From Spongilla lacustris (taxonomy: Eukaryota; Porifera; Demospongiae; Spongillida; Spongillidae), in assembly GCA_949361645.1 (NCBI GenBank), contig OX442430.1, positions 2,279,856-2,343,855 on the forward strand: DNA of 64,000 nt, given 5' to 3'. The number at the start of each line of letters is the position of its first letter. The first letter of the stretch is position 1. This document shows positions 10,258 to 22,929 of this stretch, one piece after another. A program made the translations under genes and the position numbers. The notes beneath the pieces were generated by a model. It searched no databases. It was not told the DNA's origin and saw only the letters and a program-made list of their open reading frames with translations.

Positions 10258-11781
10258 CTGTCATAGCTAGCTTTGAGACACCAAACTCATTATTGCTATC
10301 CATAGATAACCACATCTCCTGCTCACTGCTCAGGTTCCCTGTTTTATCGTTTTTTATTGGACAGTTCAACTTGTATTTTGATTCTATGTATGTGACTACA
10401 GCTATATGGGTAAGGCTTGGATCACAAGAACATAGGAAGGCATCTTCATACTCGATGGTATGGTACTGGAGAACATTACAGGCCTTTTTGATGGCACTGG
10501 TGACGATACGTCTTACCTCCCTGCATAATTCTGCTGATGGCTCATCGACGTTCACTTCAATATAAGAAAACATGTCAACAAGAGTCATAATTTTATGATA
10601 GCCCTTCTGTTTGATTTTGACACAGTTACGATATAGACAGAATGACTTTTCCTTATTCTTGTACACCTCCCAACCAAATGTGAATGAAAGCAACTGGATC
10701 ACCAGACTGCAAAATAGACCACTAGGGATATAGCCATCGACAAATCTAATCATCAGGGAGGCACTGCTTTGAAGGTCTTTGGATAGTTCCACTGGGTCGC
10801 GGTGAGGCAGCAGAGCAGGCATTAAGTACTCTTTATCTTTGGTCTTAATTATGGCACTGCGACTCACCAGTAGCTCTAAAAAATGTTGTGGAGTGAACAA
10901 GCCCTCTTTGTAGTGCCTAGGAAATGTCATCAGTATTTCTAGCGACAGCATGCCATGATCCCTAAACATAGAGCGATCGCTCTTAATAACTACACTCTTC
11001 TTAGGATTATCTCTCAGCTCGTTGTGGTATTTCACTAATTCAGTCACCTTGGTGAGAATAACCTGGGGGTCACAGAACACTGTCTGTGGAAGAACCTCTG
11101 GGTATTGTAAGAACACATTATGGTGGACAAGATGGTGCAAGGCAGCAGCGAATGCACCCCCTTCAATCTGAAACCTTTCAGCAGATACCCTACATTCTGC
11201 AAGACTCAAAACACCATCATGGGATCCTCTGCGAAGAGCAACTTCCAGGCTTGCCCAAGCAATAGGCATCTTTATTAACTGCTTAGGGGATTCAGATATG
11301 ATCTCTTTCCTTAGTACCTGAGCAATATGTCTGTCCCGTTCTGTAGGTGCTAAGCAATTCACAGCAAATATAATTTTATGGTCTCCTTGTTCTTCAGTGT
11401 AAAGTAGACGAAAGTTAGAATCCAGTAATTCCTTGAGTTGCTGGTTCTTCTCTGTGCGGGATTCTGTGCAACTGTTTTCTACATCTTGATGCGTTCCTAT
11501 GATGATGATCAGAGGACGTGCACTCTGTGAGCAAAATGCTCCAAGGCAGTGTTGAAGAATCTGTTTGTGTGAGAGAGATGATTGATATGGTTTACCAATA
11601 CGCTTGCCACCTTCTTCATGGAACTCAATAGCAGGGTGATGTGACAGTTCATCAGAAAGCTTTAGAACAAATATTGCTACCATGGGATTTTGGATGAACA
11701 ATGGAAGAATGTCATGGTATTGCAGCTGACCCCCACTGTCTATGAAGTGGATCCATGTTATGCTGGATGGAGTAATGATGT
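10258..11781 (-). CDS. Roc-COR-death-domain protein, central exon: second half of Roc GTPase and COR domain
   Basis: This exon of 1524 nt reads open throughout: 2 nt, 507 codons, 1 nt. It begins after acceptor CTTTTTAG. It carries the G3 motif DSGGQ about 15 residues in, and the G4 motif THQD about 95 residues in, typical of the Roc (Ras of complex proteins) GTPase. From about residue 170 (PIAWASLEVALRR) it continues into a COR domain, the dimerisation module that always follows Roc. No kinase is seen, so this is a LRRK relative without kinase, of the kind that joins Roc-COR to death domains in sponges and cnidarians. Its G1 P-loop is in the exon at 22930-23366. Any leucine-rich or other N-terminal repeats are not visible. 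Confidence 0.88.
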
Positions 11782-11783
11782 CT

Positions 11784-14497
11784 AAAAAGAGAAATACAAG
11801 CAAAGTGAACAGCCTACCAATGATTCACAGCCAGATAGAACATTCATGATGCTCTGTGGGAATTTGTTCAAATAAACTAGATAATACATACTTGCAATAC
11901 TAGAGTGCTCCCAGGTAGTTATTATAACAAATTTAATCTGATTATAATTATATTACTATAAAGGCAAAACAGAATTGTACTTGTATCTGTTTCCAATGAT
12001 TTTAACCCTTGTACTGCGCTAATTAATTATTCATAACCTTACATAATGCGTGTAGTTTTTTTAAATTTAAATTTCATTTGTGGTGTCTCTAACTAAGACG
12101 ATACTTTCTTTGAAATGGAGCATCTACGAGTATTCCTATTATCGAAGTCGGATGAAAAAAGGGCATAGGTTACAAATAACGTAAGTAGAACTGTTAGTGG
12201 ACGTTCCCAACCTGTTTCAAAATGTCCGTCCTTATTGGCATGTGTCACTTAGCATGTGCGTATATATCCATGTACAGTTAAATGTACACAATGCTAGGCT
12301 AATGTAATAGACAGAAACAACATGTATTTTAAAACTGTTCGATTGTAATTAGATCAAATTACAGCATCTTGTTGTGATAGCTAGGTGTATGTCAATATGG
12401 CTCATATCAACTGTAAACTGCTACTAAATTATGCTTTTATTCGTCATATTAAGCAGATTCAAATGGTCCTGGTATCTTCTTTAACATCTTTTCGACATAA
12501 GGCAGTTTTAATACCTATAGATTATATATGACCTGGTAATTGGTAATCAATTGTCTTTGAGCAAAACATAGAAACTAAACCTTGTGTGAGTAACTTGCAT
12601 TGCAACAAAGTGCAAAATTTTGTCTTAGCACATTATGAATTGTTGTTTAACAACGCATCCAAATTTTGGGGAATTAGTGGATATTGATAATTCCCTCCTA
12701 TCGTTTTTTTTAACTCTCATATAGGATTTGACTCCGATTACGAATGTCATTAAAAAACGGGACCTGCTTCTAATGAGACTCCTATCAATCGGATGGCTTA
12801 GCTAGTTGTCAGTATCGGTGTCGTGTTTGTTTGATGTCGCAAAACCATGTGGTTCAAGAGGATCCTGTTTTTCCTCATTTCTTATCAGAATTCTCCTTCC
12901 TTTATTTCTAAAGAACTCGATATAGGAGCCATTTTTTAAAAAGAACGCAAATGGTGCAAATACATTTAGAATTTCAAGCGGTAGTTTCTTAGCGGATTTG
13001 ATACACGTGGATCTTATTGGACCATGAACTGATAACAGAAATACATATATTGATAACTTTACTGGGGAAAAAAACTCGACACGGGAGCCATTTCAAAGAA
13101 TGTCAATTGTATCAATAGGTTCAGAATTTCAAGTTATATCTGCGCAAGTGAGCATGTTCATGGATCGCTTGTTACAGTAGCTCTGGCATGAAATGGTGTG
13201 TTTCAAAGCATACCAGTACGACTATATATTGTTGTTCCCAGACCAATATGATGCAATGTTTATTGCAAATGTCTCGTTGTATAGGGCCTGGGAACTCTGT
13301 AATTAAGCACACCTAGTTGAGCTTTAAATAGAAGTACACTTAAAGCAATTTCTTTGGTGGTCAAAGTCGCAGTTTATTTCATTCGCTTTTGTTAGTGAAG
13401 TTGTTTTTGTCAAAATTACTTCAAGGCTTCTATTTGTAACTCTACATGTAAAAATATTTACTCCCTGTATGAACCTAAAGATACCATATAAAGGTAGCCT
13501 TGAAAAGGCTATTTTAAGGAATAACATACCATTAAGGCATGGATCCCGGGTATTATTATTCAATTTAAATAGGTATTGTTTCAATAAGTATTGTATGAAC
13601 ACACAACAATGGATTTACACCTATTTTACATCACTCGCACAGAATGAGTTGGAGAATCTGTCAGTCAAAGAATCATTGTATTCTCTGTTTCAGAAGTGGT
13701 GCTACGTTGACCCATAGAGCTACAAACGTTTGGTGAGAAACGAGCCTTTATCCGCCACCCAAGAACTGGTCGAAGTGACATGTTGTGTGTTTATTTGGAT
13801 GGACAATCTTATAATGAAGACATTTACCGAGAGCGAAGCTCAAAAAATTGCTTTCTGTGTGAACATAACGTGTTTGAGCGCCACCCGTTCATTATATATA
13901 TGTCCGTTTATCGAATATCTCCACAGTAATGCTTCGGTCACTTACTCGTGTAATGCAGGATTTATTAGTCTGCGCTTGCGCAGTACAATGTATTGATGGA
14001 ACCTTTTGTAATAGATTGTCACATGCACACCCGTGATCACACATATATATATACACCTTATTTTTGTATGTTTGTCAGTCTGTACCTCGTGTATACCTGC
14101 TATCAATCTTGGCCACTTACACTCGCTTTCGATAGAAAGGAAGCATTCATATGCAGGGATATTGTGAATAAGTGGCATGTCTTTTCAACAAGTTTTTGAT
14201 GGACGGATATAATAGCAAAGGTTCTATGTGGCCTGTTTGTACACTTTCAGCAGAGTGCAAAATCACGTGATGCAATGCAAACACTTGTGCGGGGATGTCC
14301 AGCTGCCATCCTGAACGTGTATTTTATCAATCAATCGAAGATAGAGGTGTGTGTATACACAGAAACAACTTGGCAAGTTGGCGTATCGTTTAGCAAAGCC
14401 GATTCATCACCCTTAAAGTCCCGTGCAGCCACTTCGACCGCCACATGTGACTATTTTCGTTACAAACTCCTAACTGGAGTGTCTCGCATGTAGATAC
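11784..14497. repeat. Intronic DNA with a diverged dispersed repeat around 12640-13000
   Basis: Segment 12640-12720 (TTTTGGGGAATTAGTGG... to ATCGTTTTTTT) recurs at about 45945-46010. Segment 12730-13000 (around GAATGTCA, GTGTTTGTTTGATGT) is similar to 32680-32960. No coding segment is recognised. The short plus-strand frames at 13.4-14.5 kb lack domain features. Confidence 0.5.
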
Positions 14498-15074
14498 CAG
14501 AGGCGTAGGAAGGACTTGTAAAGTGTAGCGGCCTATATGTAGATTACGTAACAGAAATGGGAGGGGCACAGAGGGGTGGGTGCCCCCCTCCTGCCCAGCC
14601 AGGGGGTATGGGGGAGCACTGTAAGCTTTGCAATTCGTGCGATTTTTATATTCAAAAATTAGCTTCGCGGCTCTGCGATTGAAACCTTTTATAATTTCAT
14701 TCCAAACTGTCTGTATAAGATGGTTGTAACAAAACTGCTGGCAGTTAATGAGGATTATAGCGGCAGGTAAGCTGCAATTTCGGTAGCTGAGCCTGAGCAC
14801 AATATAATGCTGCTAATTAACATGGCAGCTGTAAAACGCACGTCGATTTGCTAGCACAATAGCAGCTTTTCAATAGCTAGTCCCTGTTCGATTGCAAAAA
14901 TGTATATACTTGTACTCTTACATGTATATACATGTATAAGATATACCCGGGACCAGTGCGCATGCATGTAACTTGAGCTGTTTAATACGTGGGAATCGTT
15001 TATATGAAAAAATTAATAAAAAAGATCAACAGAAAAGTGTAGCGGCCATGGCCGCTACAGTTCCTACGCCACTG
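14498..15074. mobile_element. 577-bp MITE with CAGAGGCG/CGCCACTG ends and 5-bp duplication GATAC
   Basis: The ends CAGAGGCGTAGGAA and the complement CAGTGGCGTAGGAA face inward, followed by a shared GTGTAGCGGCC-type segment. GATAC flanks both sides (14493-14497 and 15075-15079). An internal palindrome, TGTAGCGGCCATGGCCGCTA, sits near the right end (about 15036). No transposase. The ends resemble the elements at 39436-39684 and 54122-54897. Confidence 0.85.
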
Positions 15075-15599
15075 GATACGTTCTGTGCTCGATGTTTCCT
15101 ACATATTCTTATATGCCTTACCTTTCGCTTCGTAGATAGCAGCTGCCGTTACTTGTTCGAAACCTAGCAATGTATTGCGTCAAAAATGGTTTACGTCATT
15201 CTATACGCGCGCCCCCGTTAATTTACAATAAACCCGGACCCATGCCTTAATCTACCTGAGCTGTTAGATGAGTAAATGATGTCTTTTGCAAAACCCACCC
15301 ATGATTAGCACAAAAGGTCTGTACTAGATCTGCACATGCAGCTATTAGTGAAGTTAGTGCAGGTGCATTGCTTAATAAAGCACTGAGCATGCGTAGAGAG
15401 CAAGTGAATTCTACATGATGCTCATGCTATTAATGCAATAACATTTGCTGATAGTGACATTCTAGCTAATTCAATAGTGACCAGCTGACACTCATTTGCG
15501 CATTTCCATTTTAGTGGACACATGCTGTATTGCCTATATGCTCTGCCAATACACACCTAACATTTAAAAAAACATGGGAGACATTATCTGATGTCCCAA

Positions 15600-16300
15600 G
15601 TCAGTTTAGAATGACAATCGAACTAAAATTCAGGTTGTGGGGCAAACATTGGTTGACAAAATGCCTTAATGTTAGCCATACAAAAACTTCAGGAAATAAA
15701 TTAGCTGTATTAATTTTGTGATGGTTGTGGCTCACAGTCTAGTATGGAACATGCCCTTGACTGTAGAATAGGAGGTCTAGTTATCCAGCAGCACAATGAA
15801 ATAAGAGATGCTTTGAGAGACCTGGCCTCAATTGCGTACAAAGAAGTCACTCGAGAGCCAGTTGTAAGAGAAGCATATGACAAAAACAATGTACCAGCTC
15901 TCATTGCAGACCTAGGAGTTCATGGTTGTTGGCAGCCTCAAGTTGTTACACTTTTTGACGTACGAGTAGTCGACACTGATGCCAAATCATATGTGCAACG
16001 CAATGTTGAGGCTTTCTTCAGCAGAACACATGAAATATGTGAACGCAGTTGAGGCGAGACATGCAACCTTTACACCATTTGTAGTGTCTGTGGATGGTGT
16101 TCTGGGTCGCGAAGCCAGGATGTTTGTGAATCACTTAGGAGACAGCATTGCTGACATGTGGAAGAAATCCCATAGTGAAGTAATGGGTTGGGTCAGAGCA
16201 AACATTCTTAGGGCAACTAATCTTTGTCTTCATGGCTCTAGAAGGAAATGGAGGAGAGTGATGGACATTAATGATGGAACTAGGCTCCCAGTTACACGGA
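15600..16300 (+). pseudogene. Second non-LTR reverse transcriptase C-terminal relic, different family
   Basis: The segment from 15719 reads CDGCG...MEHALDC, a CCHC-type cluster. It is followed by HNEIRDALRDLAS, TREPVVREA, PALIADLGVHG and LFDVRVVDTDA in frame to about 16012. A frameshift follows, and EARHATFTPFVVSVDG, LGREA and GSRRKWRRV are read in the 15979-16371 frame. This is the post-polymerase tail of an animal LINE protein. It is clearly distinct from the relic at 5070-5665. Polymerase catalytic motifs are missing. It lies inside the large Roc-COR intron, antisense to the host gene. Confidence 0.8.
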
Positions 16301-16959
16301 CTAAGTTGAGCAACATGTTTTGTGTTTTCTTTATACTAATGTTATTCTTATATGTATCTAATACAGTGTAATATAATGTATGGTAAATATTATTATTAAA
16401 AATAGCCTGAAAGTAAACAATTAATTGCATTAAAATCAAGATGATCAATCTCTAAATGATTGAGCAGAAGTCAGATGCATGTACAGTACGCATCGTAATT
16501 AAAAACAGTTATTGTGGATGGGCACAAGCATTGTAGCTGCTTGTGAAGGACCCTGCATGTTAAGTACGTTATTTAAGCATGCTGAATGTATCATCTGATG
16601 CATGAAGTGAGGTGAAGTTGAGTTGACACATCACTTTAATTTGCAGAGTATTGTAATGAGGAAGAGATGATGGACACACCTGTTGCTGTCATATCAAGAA
16701 GATATAAGAAGATAAAGTTTCGCTGGTATCACTACTTTTATATTAACACCGGTTCCGCAATTTTTCTGTCAAACTGTTCATAGCATGCCTGGATGCACTC
16801 TTAGACTTCATTTGGTATCAAACTAAGACCACAGTAGTTATTATACTCTATGGTGGCTTGGTTCTTGCAGAACACAGCTGTGCCTGCCATATACTTTTCC
16901 ACTAATTAATTGTGGTCTGGGGATTTCATGATACATGGATCTCATGTTCGTTGATGCAT
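16301..16959. other. Possible left flank/terminus of the transposase-bearing element
   Basis: No gene. TTAACACCGGTTCC at about 16750 matches, as an inverted repeat, GGAACCGGTATTAAAA at about 21320, beyond the transposase-like gene. The two could be the ends of one element of about 4.6 kb, but only about 14 to 20 bases agree. Confidence 0.35.
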
Positions 16960-19900
16960 AAGAAGCCAGTTTGCGATTGTTGCGACGCTGGAACAAATTG
17001 CATGCACCAAATGTTGCCCATGCCAACCACGAACTAGAGGTCGTTCAAGGAAATCAAATGAATCTGAGACTCTGCATCGGATAAATCTTGAAAGTTGGAA
17101 TGGCGGTTGAGGATTGCAGTGGGCCTAGCACACACACCTATCGCCATGCATCATCGCAAGCACATATCATTGAGATACCAGAGTGCATGGGCTGCGAAGA
17201 TTATAATAGTATGTCGATGTTATGCAGCGAGTGCTATATGTGAGCAATGACGAGATCGATGCTGCTTGTATGCATCGGGGTAGAAAATGTGTTTTGGAGA
17301 GGAATCAAGGCATGGGCCCGCATTTTACTTCCAAATCTCAGGCTAAAAGCTGATGCCGATTTGAAGGTTGCACTTAGCATAAAGTCTGTTGTGGCTGCCA
17401 TTGGAGAGATCACTGAGGCTGAGCCAAATGATGATGATCAGGTCCCCTCTGTTGCTGCACCACTGTTACACATGGACATGCTTACCACTATCCCACTACC
17501 ATCAGTGATGTGCGTGTTCATGAGAAATGGTACACATCAACCAATGCAAGGAGATTTCTTGTCCCTCTAACCAGTCTTCCAAGTGCACAAGTAGCATCAC
17601 TCCTTGCAATCAGTGAAAGCTCTGCTAAACATTTGCTTTTTCAAGCCAAGGTGGATAAACTCTACCTTACACATGGTGTGGAACTTGAAGAGCATTGTGG
17701 GACACACTCTCGAGTACACAGGGACATGATCCACTGTGCTGTTGATTTCATCTACAGTGATGAAAATATTGGTCGTCTGGTGTGGGAAACCCGTAAACGT
17801 TCCCCCAACAGGAATCCCAGATGGAAAGACCTAGAAAATGTGTATGCAATGAGGTCACTGGTGTTAAAGCACAATGTAGCCGCCATGTTCAGAGTGTTCT
17901 CTGACAAGTACAAAAATGCTGTGCCTGGGATACACCTATTGGGAAGACATTGTTCTACTCCATTACCAACAGCATCACTGGTGGTGGAAAGCAGCAGGAA
18001 GCACATGGACTACATCAAGATCAACTTCCACATTGACAACTTTGTCATTGTGGACAAGATCATTGATGTGCTTGCACCACTCTCAGACCTGGACCACACC
18101 CTACGTGATGAGCTGTGTGACCTCCGTTCCCATGTTTACACGTTCCTCAGCTATGGCTATGCTGTACATGCATGGGGTAGCAGAGACAGTTTACTCAGGT
18201 GTGTTAAGACTGGCTACACTGTGACATGCTACACTTAAAATATTTAAATAGCTGCCAAAGGAAGCGTTTATTCATACACAGACGTTACCACAGGATTAAT
18301 AATGTCCAATACACTTTGGATTGATAACACGTAATTAATATATAATTTCGTTTCTATGACAATGGTTACGCGCGGTGAAATAAGTAGAGAATAGTTTTTC
18401 GCATGTTTCTGCAGTTCTTCTACTTCTGGGATACCCATATTTAATCACTATACTAGGCACATAGATCATTATTTCGAAACACTTAGAGCACTTGCAGACA
18501 AACATTAGAACTGCGAAAAATTAAACACAAAATTCATCGTTTTCATTTTGCAACTTACGCAAATGATGTTTCATTTCGTTGCGCCCACCCACTGTAGTTA
18601 GACCAGTATCAAATAAACAATATATAACTTAAGGGCTTCATGCTCCTGGGCCATAGTTTAAGGTATATCAGGAGCTGGAAAGTTGTTTCAGATACAGCCA
18701 TGTATGATGTGTCAGCCACTCAGGTGGCAATGCCTGCAGGAGTACTTTTCTTACCTATGACAGGCTGAGGCATGTGGCTCTTACTAGGTTGGATGAGGAC
18801 CCCACCAGACTGCCTGAGATGGCTGATGTGCTGCTTGCCTTGCATCAGTGTGAGCGTTGCTCGTATCAGTATATGGACCATGTCACAGTGCAACAGGCAT
18901 ACCAGATGAAGAAGGCCATAGCTCAAATGGACTGTAACACTGCCTATATGGTCTTTGACTTCAAACAGAAGTTCCTATAGCAAAAGGATTCCGTGTGGGA
19001 GTGACACATGCTACGGGAAAAAGGAATGCTGTAAAGGCGAATACACTGCAAGATACCAGGATTGATGAGCCCATTATGAAACCTTATGTGGAGATAGACT
19101 TCACAGAAGAGAGGGCTTGCAGGTAAATGAGGTGAGTGGTTTGGAGATAGAAGAGGATGGTGGAGAAGGGATGGAAGAAGAGAATTGCACGCTGGTGGAG
19201 GTGGAGGATGATGAGGTGGTGGTGGAGGATGATGATGAAGTGGTGTAGGATGATGAGGATGTGGTGGAGGATGATGAGGAGGTGGTGGAGGATGATGAGT
19301 AGGTGGTGATGGAGGATGATGAGGGGGTGTTGGAGGATGCTGAGGAGGTGGTGGAGGATGATGAGGAGGTGGTGAAAGATGATGAGGAGGTGATGATGAA
19401 TGATGAGGTGGTGTACGATGATGAGGAGGTGGTGTAGGATGATGAGGAGGTGATGGTGGATGATGATTTACAGACAAAGAAAGTGGCTCTTCATTTTATT
19501 GACTGCATCATCCAAGATGAACAGAAGGCTGATGCCAATGCTGTGCTGACTTGCTTGGAGGCTTTGCAGTGTCGATTTCCCCATGTGTATAAGGTGATTG
19601 TGCAAAGTGATAATGCCCAAAACCTTGCTGGCAAACAGACCAAGCTGCTCTTGCCTCATGTTTGCTCTGCTGCAGGGCTGAAGCTGGTGACCTACTACCC
19701 CAATGAGGCACAGAGCAGAAAGGATGTGTGTGACACACACTTCTCCCATTAGCAAACTCGAGTCGATGCTTACCTGGTGCAGGGAGACAGTGGAAGGAAG
19801 GTTTTTACACCCAAGCAGCTTGCTGTAGCTCTGATGACCACCTCAGTCAGCAATAAAACAGTGTTACTGGTGAAGCCTAAATGTCAGGCTCCATTCCGCT

Positions 19901-20915
19901 TTACACACATCCCTTCTGTAGTTGGTATATCGGAATTGCATGCAACCCACTAAGTCACATCTGCAGGCAAACAACAGATGATAATGTACTATAGCCTTGG
20001 CCGAAAGGTACCATCTTTAATTGCATTCTTTCCTTTGTTCCATGCTGCATCACTGATTGCCCCAATAGGTGAGGAGAGCATAAATTTCACAGGTGTTAAT
20101 GTGATGTTGAAAAGTGACAGCCATGATTCATGTGTTCAAGTAAGAAAAAAGAGGAGATACAGGAAGAAATGTAGGGGTATCAGCCAGCGAGAGGAACTAA
20201 GAGTACAAAAGCAACGTGCAAATGAGGAGGCTATGAAGACCCTACAAGCAGTTTATCCACGGTGTACCAATTGCCACTACCACTTCAAGTCACAGACATT
20301 GCTGGACAAGCACATATGTGATGGTATAAGAGAGCACCCTGAGCATCACAATGAGGCATGCTAATGAGCTCCTGTCCAAGATGGACTTGTCTGTTGATGT
20401 GCCATAGCTCATGCATCAAACATGTTTGTGGATGATGGTGAGATTCCATATGTGACTTTTGAACCCAACTTTTATTCTGGTTGGGCTCACACGAGGAAGA
20501 ATATGCACCCTGAGCTGACCTCTACAGTAACCCATATCATCCATAAGTGTGCTGGAAGGCTGGGGAAGATTCTGGCAAGGTCTGATGGTGTAGGCTGGAG
20601 GAGATGCAGTCACAGAAGATGATTCGTTTGAGTGAGTTGCAACTTGTTAGGAAGATTTGTGCTGTATGCCAAAGCATTGGAACAAAGTCCCAGGCTTTGT
20701 TAGGTGGTGGTCGTAAGCGTGGAAGGCCTAGCAGTGATGGGGGCAAAAAGAAGTCCAGAGTAAATTATGATCGGCTTGATGTGTCAAAGGACCTGTTAAA
20801 GTGGACCAAGCCAGAACTGGAGGCATACTTAGTCCACCACCACATCAAGAAGACTGGCAACAAGCCTGAATTTATCAGGCGCATTCAGAAACATATGGCT
20901 AACATTTTGCAATGA
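16960..20915 (+). pseudogene. Decayed large transposase-like gene, copy 1
   Basis: Broken by frameshifts and stops, but long segments align with copy 2 at 25.2-28.7 kb. In order: a Cys-rich finger (about 16968-17040; VCDCCDAGTNC then TKCCPC); a helical part with AWARILLPN (17290-17340); PRWKDLENVYAMRSLVLKHN (17815-17880); a segment in another frame with KTLFYSITNSITGGG (17945-17995); then NFHIDNFVIVDKIIDVLAPL (18025-18080); an acidic minisatellite (19195-19470); a core with FIDCII, VIVQSDNAQNLAGKQ, NEAQSRKDVCDTHFSH and DAYLVQGDSGRK (19494-19790); a basic stretch; a C2HC-like finger CTNCHYHF...HIC (20260-20325); FVDDGEIPYVTFEPNFYSGW (20422-20480); and a basic tail ending in a SAP-like helix pair (WTKPELEAYLVHHHIKKTGN). 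The D-N, E and D/H residues could be a DDE/RNase H-like site; this is inference. I do not recognise a named superfamily. Antisense to the host gene, within its intron. Confidence 0.7.
19195..19470 (+). repeat. Coding minisatellite GATGATGAGGAGGTGGTGGAG within the transposase-like gene
   Basis: About a dozen imperfect units of 18-21 bp encode DDEEVVE-type acidic repeats in the same frame as the downstream core, interrupted by TAG stops. Copy 2 has an ordinary acidic linker here (26.62-26.87 kb) without the repeat, so the array expanded in copy 1. The reverse strand is a spurious Pro/His-rich frame. Confidence 0.85.
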
Positions 20916-20980
20916 AATTGTTTTGTTCTTCACACGCATATCAACAGAGTAAGTACTGATATTGATTTACGTGGGTTTAG

Positions 20981-21363
20981 GTTCCTTCCATAAACAATGT
21001 TACTCAGTTTTAACACCGGTTCCTAAAATATGTTGGAGAGCTTCCTATCGAATCCATGTGAGCATGTTTATATTGTTTTTGTTCACAAAAACCTTGTCAG
21101 AAAAATGTGTCCTGCTTCCGGTAAGCGGTCTTACCCTCTTGACTCTAAACAAACGTACATGTAAGTCCTCAGCAGAAGTAGTTACAAGGCTGGCAGTAGC
21201 TCCAAACATCGTGTAGGGAGTTGAACTTTTAGGCACAACTGTAATTGTGGCAATTGGAACCCTTGCAACTAATTTTCCAAAAAATGAGTTTGACAATACA
21301 TGTGAAAAATAAATTTTCAAGGAACCGGTATTAAAAGTGAATAACATTGTTTATGGAATGAAC
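20981..21363. mobile_element. Short inverted-repeat element (MITE-like), 0.38 kb
   Basis: The left end (20986-21026, TTCCATAAACAATGTTACTC... to ACCGGTTCCT) and the reverse complement of the right end (21320-21358) agree over about 40 bases with few changes. There is no coding capacity that I trust. The inner part of the repeat, TAACACCGGTTCC, also occurs at about 16750, upstream of the transposase-like copy 1. Confidence 0.75.
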
Positions 21364-21448
21364 AATATTTATCATCCATGGCTGTGTTAGTACATTATAA
21401 ATGATATTCTGTATACCAAGTTTAGATAGTAGCATATGTGATCAGTTT

Positions 21449-21908
21449 AATGTCTATTGTTCTGGGCGTGCTCTGTGGTGTACGTTTGTACACCGTGGTG
21501 TACGCAAAACAAAGTTTTTAGCATTCCGCCGTTTCAGCATTCTAGTGAAGTTTGACTGTTATGCCACATTGTATAAGTCCTTATCTGCTTGGGCCGAAGC
21601 ATTGAAGGCCTAAATACCGTTCGCTGCTCTTACAGCAAGTCGCCGCAGCGGAGTTACACTGTACGGCGAATGTACGCCGTAATTGAAAAATAATAATACC
21701 TTACGTACCAGAAGTTTCGTGTACCGCCGCTGTGACAAGTTGCTGTAAGAGCAGCGAACGGTATTAGGCCTACAATGCTTCGGCCCAAGCAGATAAGGAC
21801 TTATACAACGTGACATAACAGTCAAACTTCACTAGAATGCCCGAACGGCGGAATGCTAAAAACGTTGTTTTGCGTACACCGCGGAGCACGCCCAGGACAA
21901 TAGACATT
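21449..21908. mobile_element. Foldback element with about 200-bp arms
   Basis: Arms of roughly 200 bp (about 21449-21650 and 21715-21908) run from AATGTCTATTG to GCTGCTCTTACAGCAA. They are complementary with few mismatches and flank a short spacer. The left tip AATGTCTATTG recurs once more just after the right arm (about 21911). No coding capacity. Confidence 0.85.
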
Positions 21909-22009
21909 AAAAATGTCTATTGCAACACTGATAAGTTATGAAATTCAGTTGATATATTTTTGAAAGCATATACATCCAGTTATGAATAAAAAGCATTCTC
22001 TATGAGAAA

Positions 22010-22315
22010 GTTTTTTTTTTTTTTGAATTGTGCTTTATAAATGACTCCCTGTTATATGAAAATGTCAAATGGGTATTTTGGTTTTTGATATGGTAAATGC
22101 CCTCGGGTACACTTTTTTCAGGGTCATGTTTCCCACCACCTTGAGTATTACATAATCAAAACTGCATTAAATATGGGTTATACAACTATAGGAGAGTGCA
22201 TAAATTCCTTTTTCAAACAAGCCAAAGCTTATACTGCACTCATTTTCAGCAGTACGTTACAAGGCATTTTTGCTCGCGGTAGGCAGGGGGCGTGGTCTGC
22301 TCATCCAAAGTGCCA
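22010..22315 (+). repeat. Dispersed repeat, copy 1 (other copy 46050-46350)
   Basis: Extended similarity in the same orientation to 46050-46350: a T-rich start, TGCTTTATAAAT, GTAAATGCCC, GGGTACACTTTTTTC, GCATTAAATATGGGTT, CAAACAAGCCAAAGCTT, and an end GGGGCGTGGTC. Roughly 80 percent identical by eye. No coding frame is shared. Confidence 0.75.
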
Positions 22316-22929
22316 GCAAAGGCAGGTTTTGCACGTTCTACCAAAACATCCAGTCTGTACCTAGTCATGGTATGATATTGAGTAAGACAGGGAGAATGAT
22401 TCTTGAAGTCCACCCATGCAAATATTAACTCATGGTAATGCCGTAATGCCGTTTTCACATTTCATTACCTTGCACTGCATATCACTCTGACCGTGAGATT
22501 TGATTACATGCATTTAACTTGGAGCCACGATTTTTAACCATTTTCACAAAGTTTCATATAGTTACATTTACTGTAACGCTCTAGAAGGAATACGTTATTA
22601 AAAAAATCTGTACCTCTATGTGATAATGCTAGAACCACTCAACTGTGCAATGAAGTTTCAAGCCAATGGTATGTGTGTTTGAGATACAAAAAATGCAATA
22701 TGCCACATAATGGTACATGTAGTGAAATCTCCATTCAAAACCAGGCAGGGAATTAATTATTGTTCAGTTTGCCCCAAAATGGACAATTTTTTTTCCACGT
22801 TTCATGTGGATGCGGTGTTAAACATAATCCCTTCGAAGCTAAAATGTTATCTATGTGTTTTTTGTGGTGTCTTTTGTATATGTTATGGCCTTGCATGTAG
22901 ACTGCTGAATTGCTGTGCCATGCACTTAC
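22316..22929. other. Remainder of the large intron near its donor
   Basis: No gene or repeat is recognised. It ends at the GTAAGT donor on the minus strand. Confidence 0.4.

Larger units (their letters stand above)
11782..22929 (-). other. 11.1-kb transposon-filled intron splitting the Roc GTPase domain
   Basis: Donor TCAA|GTAAGT (22924-22929 on the plus strand) and acceptor TTTTTAG (11782-11783) are both phase 1 and create an AAC codon. The intron contains a 577-bp MITE, a reverse transcriptase relic, a decayed large transposase-like gene, a 0.37-kb inverted-repeat element, a 460-bp foldback and a dispersed repeat. All other introns seen in intact genes here are much shorter, except that of the kelch gene, which also holds an element. 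An alternative is that the P-loop exon belongs to a separate gene, but the matching phase and the complementary motif content (G1 in one, G3-G4 in the other) favour one gene. Confidence 0.7.

Noticed and set aside
18944..19477. Minus-strand 177-residue Pro/His-rich open frame
   Set aside because: It is the reverse strand of the GATGATGAGGAGGTGGTG minisatellite; the plus-strand frame continues into the transposase-like core.
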